Assembly (NCBI RefSeq): GCF_000014685.1
Contig: NC_008321.1
Coordinates: 1,981,001-2,045,000, forward strand
DNA length: 64,000 bases
Reading direction: 5' to 3'
Origin: Shewanella sp. MR-4
GTDB taxonomy: Bacteria; Pseudomonadota; Gammaproteobacteria; Enterobacterales; Shewanellaceae
Made by a program: the position numbers and the translations under genes. The notes beneath the pieces were generated by a model that was given only the letters and a program-made list of their open reading frames with translations, had not been told where the DNA came from and searched no databases. Shown piece by piece: positions 1 to 10,278 of this stretch. The stretch's first letter is position 1. Each line of letters begins with the position of its first letter.

Positions 1-317
1 GTCCAGAAACCAACCCATTCCCAACGGATTTTGCTTGGGGATACCGTCTGGTGGCTAAAGCGGACTTTAACAACTTGTTTGCGGGCGTGAACATGTCTCC
101 TCGGTTGATTTTCTCACACGATGTAGACGGTATTACGCCTGATCCTATGTTCCTCTTTACCGAAGGACGTAAGTCAGTGGCCTTAGGTGTGAATTTTGAA
201 TACCAAAACCGTTGGGGCGCAGACTTATCCTACAACAACTTCTTTGGCGGTGTAGGAACAACCAACGCGATGTCAGATCGTGATTATATTTCTTTCAATA
301 TCAAGTATTCGATCTAA
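1..317 (+). CDS. DUF1302 family outer-membrane protein, C-terminal part
   Basis: This is the last ~105 codons of a gene that begins upstream of the window; the frame is open from base 3. The visible part has alternating short hydrophobic and aromatic stretches such as YISFNIKYSI, as expected for the final strands of an outer-membrane beta barrel. The DUF1302 call rests mainly on the DUF1329 gene that follows 12 bases later, since these two families are habitually adjacent in Shewanella and Pseudomonas. The substrate is unknown. The gene probably leads an operon with the DUF1329, YCF48-like and RND genes downstream. Confidence 0.65.
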   Translation, partial: PETNPFPTDFAWGYRLVAKADFNNLFAGVNMSPRLIFSHDVDGITPDPMFLFTEGRKSVALGVNFEYQNRWGADLSYNNFFGGVGTTNAMSDRDYISFNIKYSI

Positions 318-329
318 AGGATTATAACA

Positions 330-1694
330 ATGAAGAAACTGTCGATATTGGCAAGTGCCGTGATGATGGCCCTTGTAGCACCTGTAGCGATGGCAAAGGT
401 ATCTGAAGCCGACGCCGCTAAATTAGGTAACGAATTAACGCCATTAGGCGCAGAAAAAGCCGGCAATGCCGATGGCTCTATTCCCGCTTGGGATGGCGGT
501 ATTACTAAGCCAGTTGCAGGATATACCAAGGGAATGCATCACCCCGATCCTTTCCCTGAGGATAAAATTGAATTCACTATTACCAATGCGAACAAAGCCC
601 AATACAAGGATTTCTTGACCCCGGGTCAAATGAAACTGTTTGAGCTTTACCCAGATACTTACAAGATGAATGTGTACAAAACGCGCCGCAGCGCATCAGT
701 GCCACAATTTGTCTATGATGCGACAAAAGCCAACGCCACTCGCGCTGAATTAGTTGCACAGGGTAATGGTATAGCGGGCGCATCGATTGGTATTCCATTC
801 CCTATCCCTGCCAATGGTTTAGAAGCGATTTGGAACCATATCCTGCGCTTCCGTGGTGTGGATGTGGAGACCTCACGTAGCCAAGCGGCGCCAACGGCCG
901 ATGGCAGCTACACCTTAGTGGAAACTGCTGAGGAAATTCGTTTCGAGTATTCTCGCCCTGAAATCACCCTTGATCAGTTAAAGGCCAGCAACACGCTGTT
1001 CTACTTTAAACAAGTGGTGACTCAGCCTGCTCGTTTGGCTGGTACTGCGCTGTTAGTAAAAGAAACCATGGACCAAGAGGCGCTGCCACGCCAAGCATGG
1101 ACCTATAACACAGGTCAGCGCCGCGTACGTAAAGCACCAAACGTTGCCTTTGATACACCGGGTACCGTATCCGATGGTCTGCGCACCACAGACGATTTCG
1201 ATATGTTTAACGGTTCACCCGTGCGTTATAACTGGGAGCTTGTGGGCAAGAAGGAAATCTATATTCCTTACAACGACTACAAATTGCACTCAGATAAGCT
1301 GAAATATGACCAGATTTTAAAACCCGGTCATATCAATCCTGAGTTTGTCCGTTGGGAAAAACACCGCGTATGGGAAGTGAAGGCGACCTTGAAAGACGGT
1401 ATGCGTCACATCTACAAAACGCGTGTGATGTATCTTGACGAAGACTCATGGCAAGTATCGATTGCCGATCTGTATGACAACCGTGATGAACTCTACCGTG
1501 TGGCAGTTGCCCACGGCTTGAACTACTACGAAGTCCCCACACAGTGGGATACCTTAGAAGTGTTCCACGATCTGCAGTCCCGTCGTTATTTGGCCATGGG
1601 CTTAGACAACCAGAGTGGAATGTATAACTTCGATGCCAAGTTGAGTGAAGCGAACTTCACCCCAGACGCGCTGCGTCGCGAAGGTATCCGTTAA
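330..1694 (+). CDS. DUF1329 family periplasmic/outer-membrane protein
   Basis: The product is 454 residues. Residues 1-22 form a signal peptide (MKK start, hydrophobic core, VAMA cleavage box), so the mature protein is periplasmic or outer-membrane associated. The rest is rich in aromatic and charged residues and matches my memory of DUF1329 proteins in length and motifs (WDGGITKP near the N-terminus, a YIPYNDYKL region and a final REGIR). Members sit beside DUF1302 barrels and RND exporters and are suspected to handle lipids or hydrophobic compounds; the function is not established. The start is the ATG after AAAGGATTATAACA. It lies 12 bases after the DUF1302 stop, so the two are probably co-transcribed. 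Confidence 0.8.
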   Translation: MKKLSILASAVMMALVAPVAMAKVSEADAAKLGNELTPLGAEKAGNADGSIPAWDGGITKPVAGYTKGMHHPDPFPEDKIEFTITNANKAQYKDFLTPGQMKLFELYPDTYKMNVYKTRRSASVPQFVYDATKANATRAELVAQGNGIAGASIGIPFPIPANGLEAIWNHILRFRGVDVETSRSQAAPTADGSYTLVETAEEIRFEYSRPEITLDQLKASNTLFYFKQVVTQPARLAGTALLVKETMDQEALPRQAWTYNTGQRRVRKAPNVAFDTPGTVSDGLRTTDDFDMFNGSPVRYNWELVGKKEIYIPYNDYKLHSDKLKYDQILKPGHINPEFVRWEKHRVWEVKATLKDGMRHIYKTRVMYLDEDSWQVSIADLYDNRDELYRVAVAHGLNYYEVPTQWDTLEVFHDLQSRRYLAMGLDNQSGMYNFDAKLSEANFTPDALRREGIR

Positions 1695-1710
1695 TCAGCC
1701 ACGGTATAAA

Positions 1711-1727
1711 GGGGCGCTAAGCGCCCC
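1711..1727 (+). terminator. Intercistronic GC hairpin after DUF1329 gene
   Basis: A perfect 7-bp stem GGGGCGC/GCGCCCC with a TAA loop lies 17 bases after the stop. No real T run follows, so it is more likely a weak terminator or mRNA-stability hairpin within the operon than a full stop. Confidence 0.5.
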
Positions 1728-1748
1728 TCATTAGTTAAGGAAGTTTGT

Positions 1749-2759
1749 ATGTCGTTTCGCATCCTTCAATGCGCCGCTGCAATCAGTGTTGGTTGTTTAT
1801 TTTCTTCCCCTTCATTTTCTGCGGTGTCTGAGACTTTCCCGCAAATTCAGCCCTTAGCGGCATCTTCTTTAGTGTTAGATATTGCCCATGCTGGGCAGCG
1901 TTTGGTCGCCGTGGGCGAGCGTGGGCATGTGCTCGTGCTGAATGACACCTGGCAACAAGTGCCTACACCAACCTCGGCGCAGCTGACAAAAGTGTTCTTT
2001 TTAAATGAAAAACTCGGTTGGGCAGTGGGGCACGATGCCACTATTTTGCACACCCAAGATGGCGGCCAGACATGGTCGTTACAAATACAGTCGAGCGAAA
2101 TTGAAAAACCCTTCCTCGATGTGCTGTTTCTCAATGAGCAGGACGGCATGGCCATTGGGGCTTATGGACTGTTTTATCGAACCCATGATGGCGGCAAGAC
2201 CTGGGCGGAAGAATTCCACGAAGAGTTGCTGGCCGAAGAAGACGTGTCCTATTTGGCTGAGTTAAAGAATAGCGACCAAGCCGCTTATTTGACCGAGCGC
2301 GCCTCGTTACTGCCGCATTTTAATCGGATGATCGTGCTCAATGATGGTCGTTTGTTATTAGTCGGAGAGCTTGGGCTTGTGGCGGTGTCGGCCGATAAAG
2401 GCCAAAGCTTTACCCGTACGGGGTTTGATTACGACGGCTCTATGTTCAATGCCATTCAATTGCAGGATGCGGTCTATGTAATGGGACTGAGGGGCCATGT
2501 GTTTAAAGCAGATTTGAGCCTTAGCCAATGGGATGAGATTGAAATGCCTGTGCAATCATCCATCAATGGCGCCTTGGTGAACTCAGATACAAGCTTGTAC
2601 CTTGTGGGGAATGCCGGCGTTGTTATCCAGCTAAATCAGGATGATAGTGCGAGTATTGTCACTCGTCGCCAGGGGGAAAACTTAGTTTCGATTGCCAAAG
2701 ATAACCAAGGGAATGTGTGGTTATCGGGTAGCCAAGGGCTACTCACACTGAAGCCATAA
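1749..2759 (+). CDS. YCF48/BNR-repeat periplasmic protein
   Basis: The product is 336 residues with an N-terminal signal peptide (about 1-24, ending SFSA). It contains BNR/Asp-box type repeats: HTQDGGQTW near residue 100 and RTHDGGKTW near 145, each preceded by a GWAVG- or GMAIG-like strand. This is the signature of YCF48-like seven-bladed propellers (photosystem II assembly factor Ycf48 family). In non-photosynthetic bacteria such genes accompany RND/MMPL exporters, as here with the next gene 31 bases downstream. It is probably a periplasmic accessory or substrate-handling subunit of that exporter; this role is inferred. The ATG follows AAGGAAGTTTGT. Confidence 0.8.
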   Translation: MSFRILQCAAAISVGCLFSSPSFSAVSETFPQIQPLAASSLVLDIAHAGQRLVAVGERGHVLVLNDTWQQVPTPTSAQLTKVFFLNEKLGWAVGHDATILHTQDGGQTWSLQIQSSEIEKPFLDVLFLNEQDGMAIGAYGLFYRTHDGGKTWAEEFHEELLAEEDVSYLAELKNSDQAAYLTERASLLPHFNRMIVLNDGRLLLVGELGLVAVSADKGQSFTRTGFDYDGSMFNAIQLQDAVYVMGLRGHVFKADLSLSQWDEIEMPVQSSINGALVNSDTSLYLVGNAGVVIQLNQDDSASIVTRRQGENLVSIAKDNQGNVWLSGSQGLLTLKP

Positions 2760-2790
2760 ATGATAAAACAACAATAACAGGGCCGATAAG

Positions 2791-5106
2791 ATGTTAGAAA
2801 AACTGGTCAACGGATTTGAGTCATTTTTATTCCGCAACCGTGCTTGGGTGGTGAGCATTTTTATTTTGCTGACGGTTTTTTTGGGATACCAAGCTAGCCA
2901 ATTAAAAATGGATGCGGCATTCATTAAAAATATTCCGCTTAATCATAGCTATATGCAAACCTACCTCAAACACCAAAAAGATTTTGGTGGGGCGAATAGC
3001 ATTATGGTGGCGGTGGAAGATACCAGCGGCAATATTTTTAACCCTAATTTTTTCGACACACTTAAAAATGTTCACGATCAGCTGTTTTTTATACCCGGTG
3101 TTGACCGCTCACAGGTGAAATCCTTATTTTCACCTTCGACCCGTTTTACCGAAGTCGTGGAAGATGGTTTCGCGGGCGGCCCTGTGATCCCCGCTGATTT
3201 TACGACCACCGAAGCGGGTTTGAATACGGTGCGCGATAACATTGAAAAAGCAGGCATTGTGGGGCGCTTGATCGCCAACGATTATAGTGCCGCTATGGTG
3301 TCGGCTCAGTTGATGGACTTTGATCCACAAACGGGTAAGCCCTTAGATACCATCGCCTTTGCCGCTCAGCTGGAGAAGGAACTTCGCGGTAAGTATGAAA
3401 CCGATAAGGTGAAAATCCATATTATCGGTTTTGCTAAGATGGCGGGTGATGTGGCCGATGGCGCCAAAGGCGTATTGCTGTTCTTCGTGATTGCCATTTT
3501 GATCACTGCGGTAATGGTCTATCTGTTTTCAAAGTCACTTATCCTGACCTTATTGCCATTAGTTTGTAGCTTAACGGCGGTGATTTGGCAGCTGGGTTTA
3601 CTGACGGTCATCGGTTTTGGCTTAGATCCTATGTCAATTCTGGTGCCGTTCCTCGTCTTTGCCATTGGAGTGAGTCACGGGGTGCAGATGATCAACGCGG
3701 TCAGACGCCGCGTGATGGACGGACAAACCACTAAGGCGGCTTCGGCTTCTGCGTTTCGCAGTTTATTGGTGCCAGGTGGGGTAGCGCTGCTCTCTGATAC
3801 GGTTGGTTTTATCACACTGTTATCCATTGATATTGGTATTATTCGTGAGCTGGCCATTTCGGCCTCACTCGGCGTGGGCGTGATTATTTTCACTAACCTT
3901 ATCCTCCTGCCTTTAGTCATTTCTTTCACTGAACTCAAGGTTGCGCCACAGGGTGCACCGACCTCAGAGGAAGTCCGCGCCGAGGCAATTTGGCGTTACC
4001 TTGCCAAATTTGCCACGCCTAAATACGCGATAGTGGTGATTGCGGCAACAGTCATCTTGTATTTTGCGGGTCTGCAACAGGCGAATCAGATGAAAATTGG
4101 TGATCTGCAGGGCGGGGCGCCAGCTTTACACCAAGATTCACGCTACAACCTGGACACCTTTTTTATTACGGACCACTTTTCTATCACCACGGATGTGATG
4201 ACTGTGATTGTGGAAGCGAGCCCTGAGGCTTGTACTTACCACGATATGCTGACGCAAATTGATGAGTTTGAATGGTTAGTACGTAATACCCCTGGCGTTG
4301 AATCGACGGTTAGCTTGGCCTCAGTGGCCAAAAAAGTGAACGCGGGCTTTAACGAAGGCAATCCAAGATGGGAAGTGTTGCCGCGCACAACCGCAAGTTT
4401 AGTGCAGGCCATCGGCCAAATTCCAACCACCTCTGGTTTGTTGAATGGTGATTGTTCTGTGATGCCTGTGTATCTGTTTATGAAAGATCACAAGGCAGAA
4501 ACCATAGAGACTGTGGTCGCTAAGGTGAAAGCGGTCGCGGCCAAAATGGATAATGACAAGCTGCAATTTAAGCTGGCGTCTGGCCCTGTTGGGGTGATGG
4601 CGGCAACCAACGAAGCGGTAGCTGAAGCCCAGTTGCCTATGATGATTTATGTGTATGGCGCGGTATTTGTGCTTTGCCTTATCAGCTTTAAGTCATTAAA
4701 AGCGACAGTCGCGGTGATTATTCCGCTCTATGTGGTCTCTACACTAGCACAGGCGCTGATGACTCAACTTAATATTGGCTTAGCAGTCAGTACCTTACCC
4801 GTTATTGCCCTAGGGGTAGGTATTGGGGTTGACTATGGTATTTATATCCTATCGACCATGTCGGCTAAGCTTTCGAATGGTATGCCAGTACAGCAAGCTT
4901 ATTATGAAGCATTAGTCGAGCGGGGCAGTGCGGTGATTTTCACTGGTTTGACCCTGGCGATTGGTGTGAGCACTTGGTTTTTCTCTGCGCTCAAGTTCCA
5001 AATGGACATGGGAATTCTGCTCACCTTCATGTTTGTGGTAAATATGTTGGGCGCCATAATTATCCTGCCAGCACTGGCAGCGGTATTCTGGCGGCAGGCT
5101 AAGTAG
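2791..5106 (+). CDS. RND/MMPL superfamily exporter
   Basis: The product is 771 residues with two repeated halves. Each half has a single N-terminal transmembrane helix (about 20-35 and 415-430), a large periplasmic loop, then a block of five helices (about 225-385 and 620-770). This is the HAE/MMPL layout, and the length fits the short MMPL-type exporters rather than the ~1030-residue AcrB type. GVSHGVQMINAVRRR and GVGIGVDYGIYILS are the conserved fourth-helix regions of the two halves. It follows the YCF48-like gene in the same presumed operon. The substrate is unknown; linked DUF1302/DUF1329 proteins suggest envelope lipid or hydrophobic cargo, which is inference. Confidence 0.85.
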   Translation: MLEKLVNGFESFLFRNRAWVVSIFILLTVFLGYQASQLKMDAAFIKNIPLNHSYMQTYLKHQKDFGGANSIMVAVEDTSGNIFNPNFFDTLKNVHDQLFFIPGVDRSQVKSLFSPSTRFTEVVEDGFAGGPVIPADFTTTEAGLNTVRDNIEKAGIVGRLIANDYSAAMVSAQLMDFDPQTGKPLDTIAFAAQLEKELRGKYETDKVKIHIIGFAKMAGDVADGAKGVLLFFVIAILITAVMVYLFSKSLILTLLPLVCSLTAVIWQLGLLTVIGFGLDPMSILVPFLVFAIGVSHGVQMINAVRRRVMDGQTTKAASASAFRSLLVPGGVALLSDTVGFITLLSIDIGIIRELAISASLGVGVIIFTNLILLPLVISFTELKVAPQGAPTSEEVRAEAIWRYLAKFATPKYAIVVIAATVILYFAGLQQANQMKIGDLQGGAPALHQDSRYNLDTFFITDHFSITTDVMTVIVEASPEACTYHDMLTQIDEFEWLVRNTPGVESTVSLASVAKKVNAGFNEGNPRWEVLPRTTASLVQAIGQIPTTSGLLNGDCSVMPVYLFMKDHKAETIETVVAKVKAVAAKMDNDKLQFKLASGPVGVMAATNEAVAEAQLPMMIYVYGAVFVLCLISFKSLKATVAVIIPLYVVSTLAQALMTQLNIGLAVSTLPVIALGVGIGVDYGIYILSTMSAKLSNGMPVQQAYYEALVERGSAVIFTGLTLAIGVSTWFFSALKFQMDMGILLTFMFVVNMLGAIIILPALAAVFWRQAK

Positions 5107-5113
5107 TTACAAA

Positions 5114-5140
5114 CAATGGGGAGTTTTTGACTCCCCATTG
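5114..5140 (+). terminator. Terminator-like hairpin after the exporter gene
   Basis: A perfect 10-bp stem CAATGGGGAG/CTCCCCATTG with a 7-base loop starts 8 bases after the exporter stop and closes the envelope operon. The following T content is modest (CCTTTG). Confidence 0.65.
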
Positions 5141-5371
5141 CCTTTGAATATAAACGCTGTTTTTTTGATTTTTTGCTCACCTGTTACCACATCTTTACGC
5201 TCTGGCTGGATTTACAGAGGATGTACCACTAAAATTTTCCTCGAAATACAGAGGATTTAGTAATAAACTTCGCGCGACGATCTGGATCACACTAATTTTC
5301 TGAGATCGTTAAGCCGAAGCATCCAAATAATGAAAAAAAGCGCTGCCATAGACGCTTAAGGAAACAGCAAC

Positions 5372-8300
5372 ATGGCCTTGAAAGATGCAATGCCTTCAGT
5401 ACTACTTGAAAATGTAGTCAGTTTAATTCACGCTAAAGTCCCTAATTCACAAGCCAAGCAAGTTGAACAGTTCGCGACCTGCCTTTATGCCCACATGTCG
5501 AAAGACGACCTCAATGCGCGTAACGACAGCGACCTGTATGGTGCGGTCCTCAGTTTATGGAATGCACTAAACAAAACCCCGAAAGGGGAGACTCACCTCA
5601 GAGTATTCAATCCAAGTCAGTCAAAGCACGGCTGGCAATCTACCCATTCGATCATTGAAGTTATCCAACCTGACATGCCATTCCTGGTAGATTCAGTTGG
5701 TATGGCATTGAATCGTATGGGTATTACGGCTCACATGATGTTACACACTCCGCTGGCGATTGAGCGTTCAGCCCAGGACGTAACCAAAGTCACTTATCTG
5801 AATCAAAGCCCTGAAAGCACTGAACACGTTGCCGTTTTCCTGATTGAAATCGACCGTCAAAGCAGCAGTGTAGATATCAAAGCCCTTGAGCGCGAAATCC
5901 AATCTGTGCTGGGTGATGTGGCCGCGTCAGTCAACGACTGGAGCGCGATGTCAGCTAAGCTGAGTGAGACCATTAAAGAATTACCTAAGCGTCCATTCCC
6001 CGGTGAGAAGCAAGAGTTAGAAGAAGCGATTAACTTCCTAACTTATCTTAATAATCATCATTTTACCTTACTGGGCTACCGCCAATACGATTTAAAACGT
6101 GTTGAAGGCGACGTTGAGCTAGTGCCGAATATGGCCTCTAGCTTAGGCTTAATGAACAAGCACCATAAGACTCAGCCAGAGCAAGGTTTGTTATTATCAA
6201 GCTTCTCTGACAGTGCTCGTAAAGAAGCCTTAGACGACAGCCTACTGATCCTAACTAAGAGCAGCGCCAAGAGCCGTGTGCATCGTCCAGCCTATGTTGA
6301 CTATATTGGTATCAAACGCTTCGACAAGAAAGGCAACGTGGTCGGTGAAGATAGATTTATCGGTTTGTACGCTTCAAATGTGTATAACCGCAGCCCACGT
6401 GAAATTCCGCTGCTGAACGAAAAAGTCCAGCGCGTATTAGACCGTTCAGGTTTAACCCCACGTTCTCACGACTATAAAGCCTTGCTGAACATTCTCGAAA
6501 ACCTACCGCGTGATGAGCTAATCCAAGCCAATGTGGATGATTTAGCACACACGGCGCACGGTGTGCTCGAGATGCAAGACAGGGACAAACTGAAACTCTT
6601 TGTTCGCAAAGATGGTTTCGGTCGTTTCTTATCCTGTTTAGTGTACGTTTCAAAAGATCGTTACAACACTAAACTTCGCCAAGATACCCAGCGTATTCTG
6701 GCTCAGCATTTCAACAGCAAAGAAGATGTAGAGTTTACGACATATTTCTCCGAGTCAACCCTGGCCCGTACTCACTACATTGTCAAAGTTGATAACAATA
6801 ATATGGATGTAGATGTGGCTGCCATAGAGAATAACTTAATTGAAGCGGCACGTTCTTGGGAAGATAAGTTAAGCACCGCGCTAAACAATGCCTTAGGCGA
6901 AGAAGCCGGTACTCATCTGATGAAGCGTTACGCTAACGCCTTCGAACAGAGCTATAAAGAAGACGTATTACCAAGCTCAGCGGTTGTTGATATGCAACAG
7001 CTCGAAGCCTTGGATGACGATCACAAGTTAGGCATGTTGTTCTATCAACCGCAGGAAGCTGCGTTGAACGACAACAAAGTGCGTTTAAAACTGTTCCATA
7101 AAGATGAGCCAATCCATCTTTCTGACGTACTGCCGATGTTGGAAAACTTTGGTCTGCGCGTGATCAACGAGCGCCCCTATGAAGTGACGACCTCAGACGG
7201 TTCTACCTTCTGGATCCTAGACTTCTTAATGACGGTTAAAGTCACTAATACCGACAATATCGCCGATAGCCAAGACAGATTCCAAACTGCACTCTCTCAA
7301 GTGTGGCAAAAGAAATTAGAAGATGACGGTTTTAACCGCATCATTCTGGCGTCAGGTTTAACTGGCCGTGAAGTGTCAGTGCTGCGTGCTTACGCTAAGT
7401 ACATGCGTCAAATCGATGCGACATTCAGCCAAGCTTACATCGAAGAAACCTTCGGCCGTTACCCACAAATCGCCGATTTGTTGGTGAAAATGTTTATCCG
7501 TAAGTTCAATCCAAAACTGAAGACCCGTACTCTGGGCAAGTTTATGGAGCAGATCAACCTACGTTTAGACGAAGTATCGAGCCTAGATGATGACCGTATT
7601 ATCCGTCGTTACCTCGATCTGATTAACGCCACGCTGCGTACTAACTTCTACCAACTGGATGCCAAAGGCGAATCTAAGAGTTATATCTCGTTTAAATTCA
7701 TGCCTTCGTTAATTCCTGAAATGCCGCGTCCGCTGCCGAAATTCGAAATTTTCGTTTATTCGCCACGGGTTGAAGGTGTGCATTTACGCTACGGTAAAGT
7801 GGCTCGTGGTGGTCTGCGTTGGTCTGACCGTCGTGAAGACTTCCGTACCGAAGTGCTTGGCTTAGTAAAAGCACAACAAGTGAAGAACACCGTAATTGTA
7901 CCTGTGGGCGCAAAAGGTGGTTTCGTTTGTAAACAACTGCCTACTGAAGGTGGCCGCGAAGCCTTCTTCACCGAAGGTCAAGAATGTTACCGCATCTTTA
8001 TCCGTGCGCTGCTCGATATCACAGATAACATCGTTAACGGTGAAATCGTTCACCCGGTAGATGTGGTTCGTCACGATGAAGATGATCCATATTTAGTGGT
8101 CGCGGCAGACAAAGGGACTGCAACCTTCTCTGATATCGCTAACGCCATTTCTCAAGAATACAACTTCTGGTTAGGCGATGCGTTCGCGTCGGGTGGTAGT
8201 AACGGTTACGACCATAAGAAAATGGGTATCACGGCCAGAGGTGGTTGGGAGTCGGTTAAACGTCACTTCCGCGAAGTGGGTATCGATTGTCAAACCACAG

Positions 8301-10216
8301 ACTTTACCTGTTTAGGTATTGGTGACATGGCGGGTGATGTATTCGGTAACGGTATGTTGTTGTCTAAGCACACAAAACTTGTGGCTGCGTTCAACCACAT
8401 GCATATCTTTATCGACCCGAATCCAGATACTGCTGCCAGCTATGAAGAACGTGCCCGTTTATTCGCGCTGCCACGTTCAACCTGGGAAGACTACAACAGC
8501 AAGCTGATTTCTAAGGGCGGCGGTATCTTCCTGCGCTCATCTAAGTCGATTCCATTATCTGCTGAAATGAAGCAAATGCTGGAAACGGAAAAGACGTCGA
8601 TGACACCGACTGAGCTGATGAAAGAACTGCTGAAAATGCCAGTAGATCTGATTTGGAACGGTGGTATTGGTACTTACGTTAAGTCATCACGCGAAACCCA
8701 TGCAGAAGTGGGCGACCGCGCTAACGATGCACTGCGTGTCAATGGTCGCGAACTGCGCGCCAAGATCGTGGGCGAGGGTGGTAACTTAGGTTGTACTCAG
8801 TTAGGTCGTATCGAATATGCGGCCAATGGCGGCCGTATCAACACTGACTTCGTGGATAACGTGGGTGGTGTAGACTGTTCTGACAACGAAGTGAACATCA
8901 AAATTCTATTAAACGCGTTAGTGGCTGAGGGTGAACTGACACTCAAGCAACGTAACCGTTTACTGGAAGAGATGACTGAAGAAGTCGGCCAAATCGTACT
9001 GCAGGATTGTAAAGATCAAACCCGTACGATTTCGGTCACCCAAGTCCGCGGTGCTGAGCAGTTAAAAGAGCAAATTCGCTTTATCCAGTATCTGGAAAAA
9101 GAAGGCAAGTTAGACCGCGCCTTAGAATTCTTACCTTCGGAAGAAGAGCTGGCAGAACGTTTAGCTAATGGCCGCGCCTTAACACGTCCTGAGCTATCGG
9201 TACTGGTGGCGTACGCTAAGATGGTACTGAAAGAGCAGTTACTGACTCAAGAAATCACCGAAGACACACTGCTGAGCCAACTGCTAATTGCATACTTCCC
9301 GAAAAAACTTCAGGAACTGTACAGTCACAGAATGGTGACGCATCCACTGCGCGGTGAAATCATTGCAACGTCACTGGCCAACGAGTTGGTCAATGATATG
9401 GGTCTGAACTTTGTTCAACGTATGCAAGATGAGACTGGTGCCTCAGTTGCCGACGCAGCAATTTGTTACACTATGGCTCGCGAAGTGTTTGGTTTAGCTG
9501 AATTAACTAAAGCGATCACTGACTTAAACGGTATTGTACCTGCTGTGGTTCAGGGCGAAATGCTGCATCAGTTACGTCGCAATATGCGCCGTGCCTGCCG
9601 CTGGTTCCTGCGTCACCGCAACCGTACTTGGAGCATCGAGCAAACTGTTGCCTTCTTCAAACCTGTATTTGAACAAATCAAAGCCAATGTTCATTCCTAC
9701 TTGGTAGAAGAAGAAGCGGCGGGTATCCAAGCTGAGATCAACGCTCTTGTTAAAGAGAATGTTCCTCAGGATGTGGCGACCGTCGTTGCAAACATGAGCA
9801 CACTGTTCTCGGCTCTGGATATCGCGCAAATTGCGCAAGCCGAAGAGAAAACAGTCGAGCTTGTTGCCGAGACATATTTCAAACTCGGTGCTCGCGTTGA
9901 GCTGCACTGGTTCCTAGAGCAGATCAGTGCACAGCCTGTGGCAAACCATTGGCAAGCACTGGCTCGTGCAGCCTTTAGGGAAGAGTTGGATTGGCAACAA
10001 CGTGCGTTGACGTCAGTGGTCTTAAGAACCTGTAGTGCAACCTGTGACGCCCAGAGCGTTATTTCTCAGTGGATTGATACCAATCAAGCCTTACTGGAAA
10101 GATGGTTCCATATGCTGGCTGATTTCAAAACGTCGCAAAGCCATGAGTTTGCTAAGTTCTCTGTCGCCCTACGTGAACTTAACCTTCTGATCCTTCATTG
10201 CGAAGGCCAAAAGTAA
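5372..10216 (+). CDS. gdhB: NAD-dependent glutamate dehydrogenase, large 180-kDa type
   Basis: The product is 1614 residues, the usual length of the large bacterial NAD-GDH (Bac_GDH) family. It deaminates glutamate to 2-oxoglutarate and ammonia, a catabolic role in the cytoplasm. The N-terminal ~700 residues carry the regulatory ACT-like region. The catalytic core is recognisable at about residues 805-870: RYGKVARGGLRWSDRREDF, then VGAKGGFVCK with the presumed catalytic lysine. The Rossmann part follows around 970-1180 (GIGDMAGDVFGNG; IVGEGGNLGCTQLGR). The ATG is preceded by AAGGAAACAGCAAC. The 265-base gap upstream shows no other gene and presumably holds the promoter. A strong terminator separates it from pyrD. 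Confidence 0.93.
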   Translation: MALKDAMPSVLLENVVSLIHAKVPNSQAKQVEQFATCLYAHMSKDDLNARNDSDLYGAVLSLWNALNKTPKGETHLRVFNPSQSKHGWQSTHSIIEVIQPDMPFLVDSVGMALNRMGITAHMMLHTPLAIERSAQDVTKVTYLNQSPESTEHVAVFLIEIDRQSSSVDIKALEREIQSVLGDVAASVNDWSAMSAKLSETIKELPKRPFPGEKQELEEAINFLTYLNNHHFTLLGYRQYDLKRVEGDVELVPNMASSLGLMNKHHKTQPEQGLLLSSFSDSARKEALDDSLLILTKSSAKSRVHRPAYVDYIGIKRFDKKGNVVGEDRFIGLYASNVYNRSPREIPLLNEKVQRVLDRSGLTPRSHDYKALLNILENLPRDELIQANVDDLAHTAHGVLEMQDRDKLKLFVRKDGFGRFLSCLVYVSKDRYNTKLRQDTQRILAQHFNSKEDVEFTTYFSESTLARTHYIVKVDNNNMDVDVAAIENNLIEAARSWEDKLSTALNNALGEEAGTHLMKRYANAFEQSYKEDVLPSSAVVDMQQLEALDDDHKLGMLFYQPQEAALNDNKVRLKLFHKDEPIHLSDVLPMLENFGLRVINERPYEVTTSDGSTFWILDFLMTVKVTNTDNIADSQDRFQTALSQVWQKKLEDDGFNRIILASGLTGREVSVLRAYAKYMRQIDATFSQAYIEETFGRYPQIADLLVKMFIRKFNPKLKTRTLGKFMEQINLRLDEVSSLDDDRIIRRYLDLINATLRTNFYQLDAKGESKSYISFKFMPSLIPEMPRPLPKFEIFVYSPRVEGVHLRYGKVARGGLRWSDRREDFRTEVLGLVKAQQVKNTVIVPVGAKGGFVCKQLPTEGGREAFFTEGQECYRIFIRALLDITDNIVNGEIVHPVDVVRHDEDDPYLVVAADKGTATFSDIANAISQEYNFWLGDAFASGGSNGYDHKKMGITARGGWESVKRHFREVGIDCQTTDFTCLGIGDMAGDVFGNGMLLSKHTKLVAAFNHMHIFIDPNPDTAASYEERARLFALPRSTWEDYNSKLISKGGGIFLRSSKSIPLSAEMKQMLETEKTSMTPTELMKELLKMPVDLIWNGGIGTYVKSSRETHAEVGDRANDALRVNGRELRAKIVGEGGNLGCTQLGRIEYAANGGRINTDFVDNVGGVDCSDNEVNIKILLNALVAEGELTLKQRNRLLEEMTEEVGQIVLQDCKDQTRTISVTQVRGAEQLKEQIRFIQYLEKEGKLDRALEFLPSEEELAERLANGRALTRPELSVLVAYAKMVLKEQLLTQEITEDTLLSQLLIAYFPKKLQELYSHRMVTHPLRGEIIATSLANELVNDMGLNFVQRMQDETGASVADAAICYTMAREVFGLAELTKAITDLNGIVPAVVQGEMLHQLRRNMRRACRWFLRHRNRTWSIEQTVAFFKPVFEQIKANVHSYLVEEEAAGIQAEINALVKENVPQDVATVVANMSTLFSALDIAQIAQAEEKTVELVAETYFKLGARVELHWFLEQISAQPVANHWQALARAAFREELDWQQRALTSVVLRTCSATCDAQSVISQWIDTNQALLERWFHMLADFKTSQSHEFAKFSVALRELNLLILHCEGQK

Positions 10217-10233
10217 ACTTTTATAACAATCAG

Positions 10234-10262
10234 AAGCCCTGGCGATCGCCGGGGCTTTTTTT
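10234..10262 (+). terminator. Rho-independent terminator of NAD-GDH gene
   Basis: A GC-rich stem AGCCCTGGC/GCCGGGGCT (one G-T pair) closes over GATC and is followed by seven Ts. It lies 18 bases after the GDH stop and ends only 16 bases before the pyrD ATG. Confidence 0.88.
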
Positions 10263-10278
10263 AGGTCGAGGAAAATAC

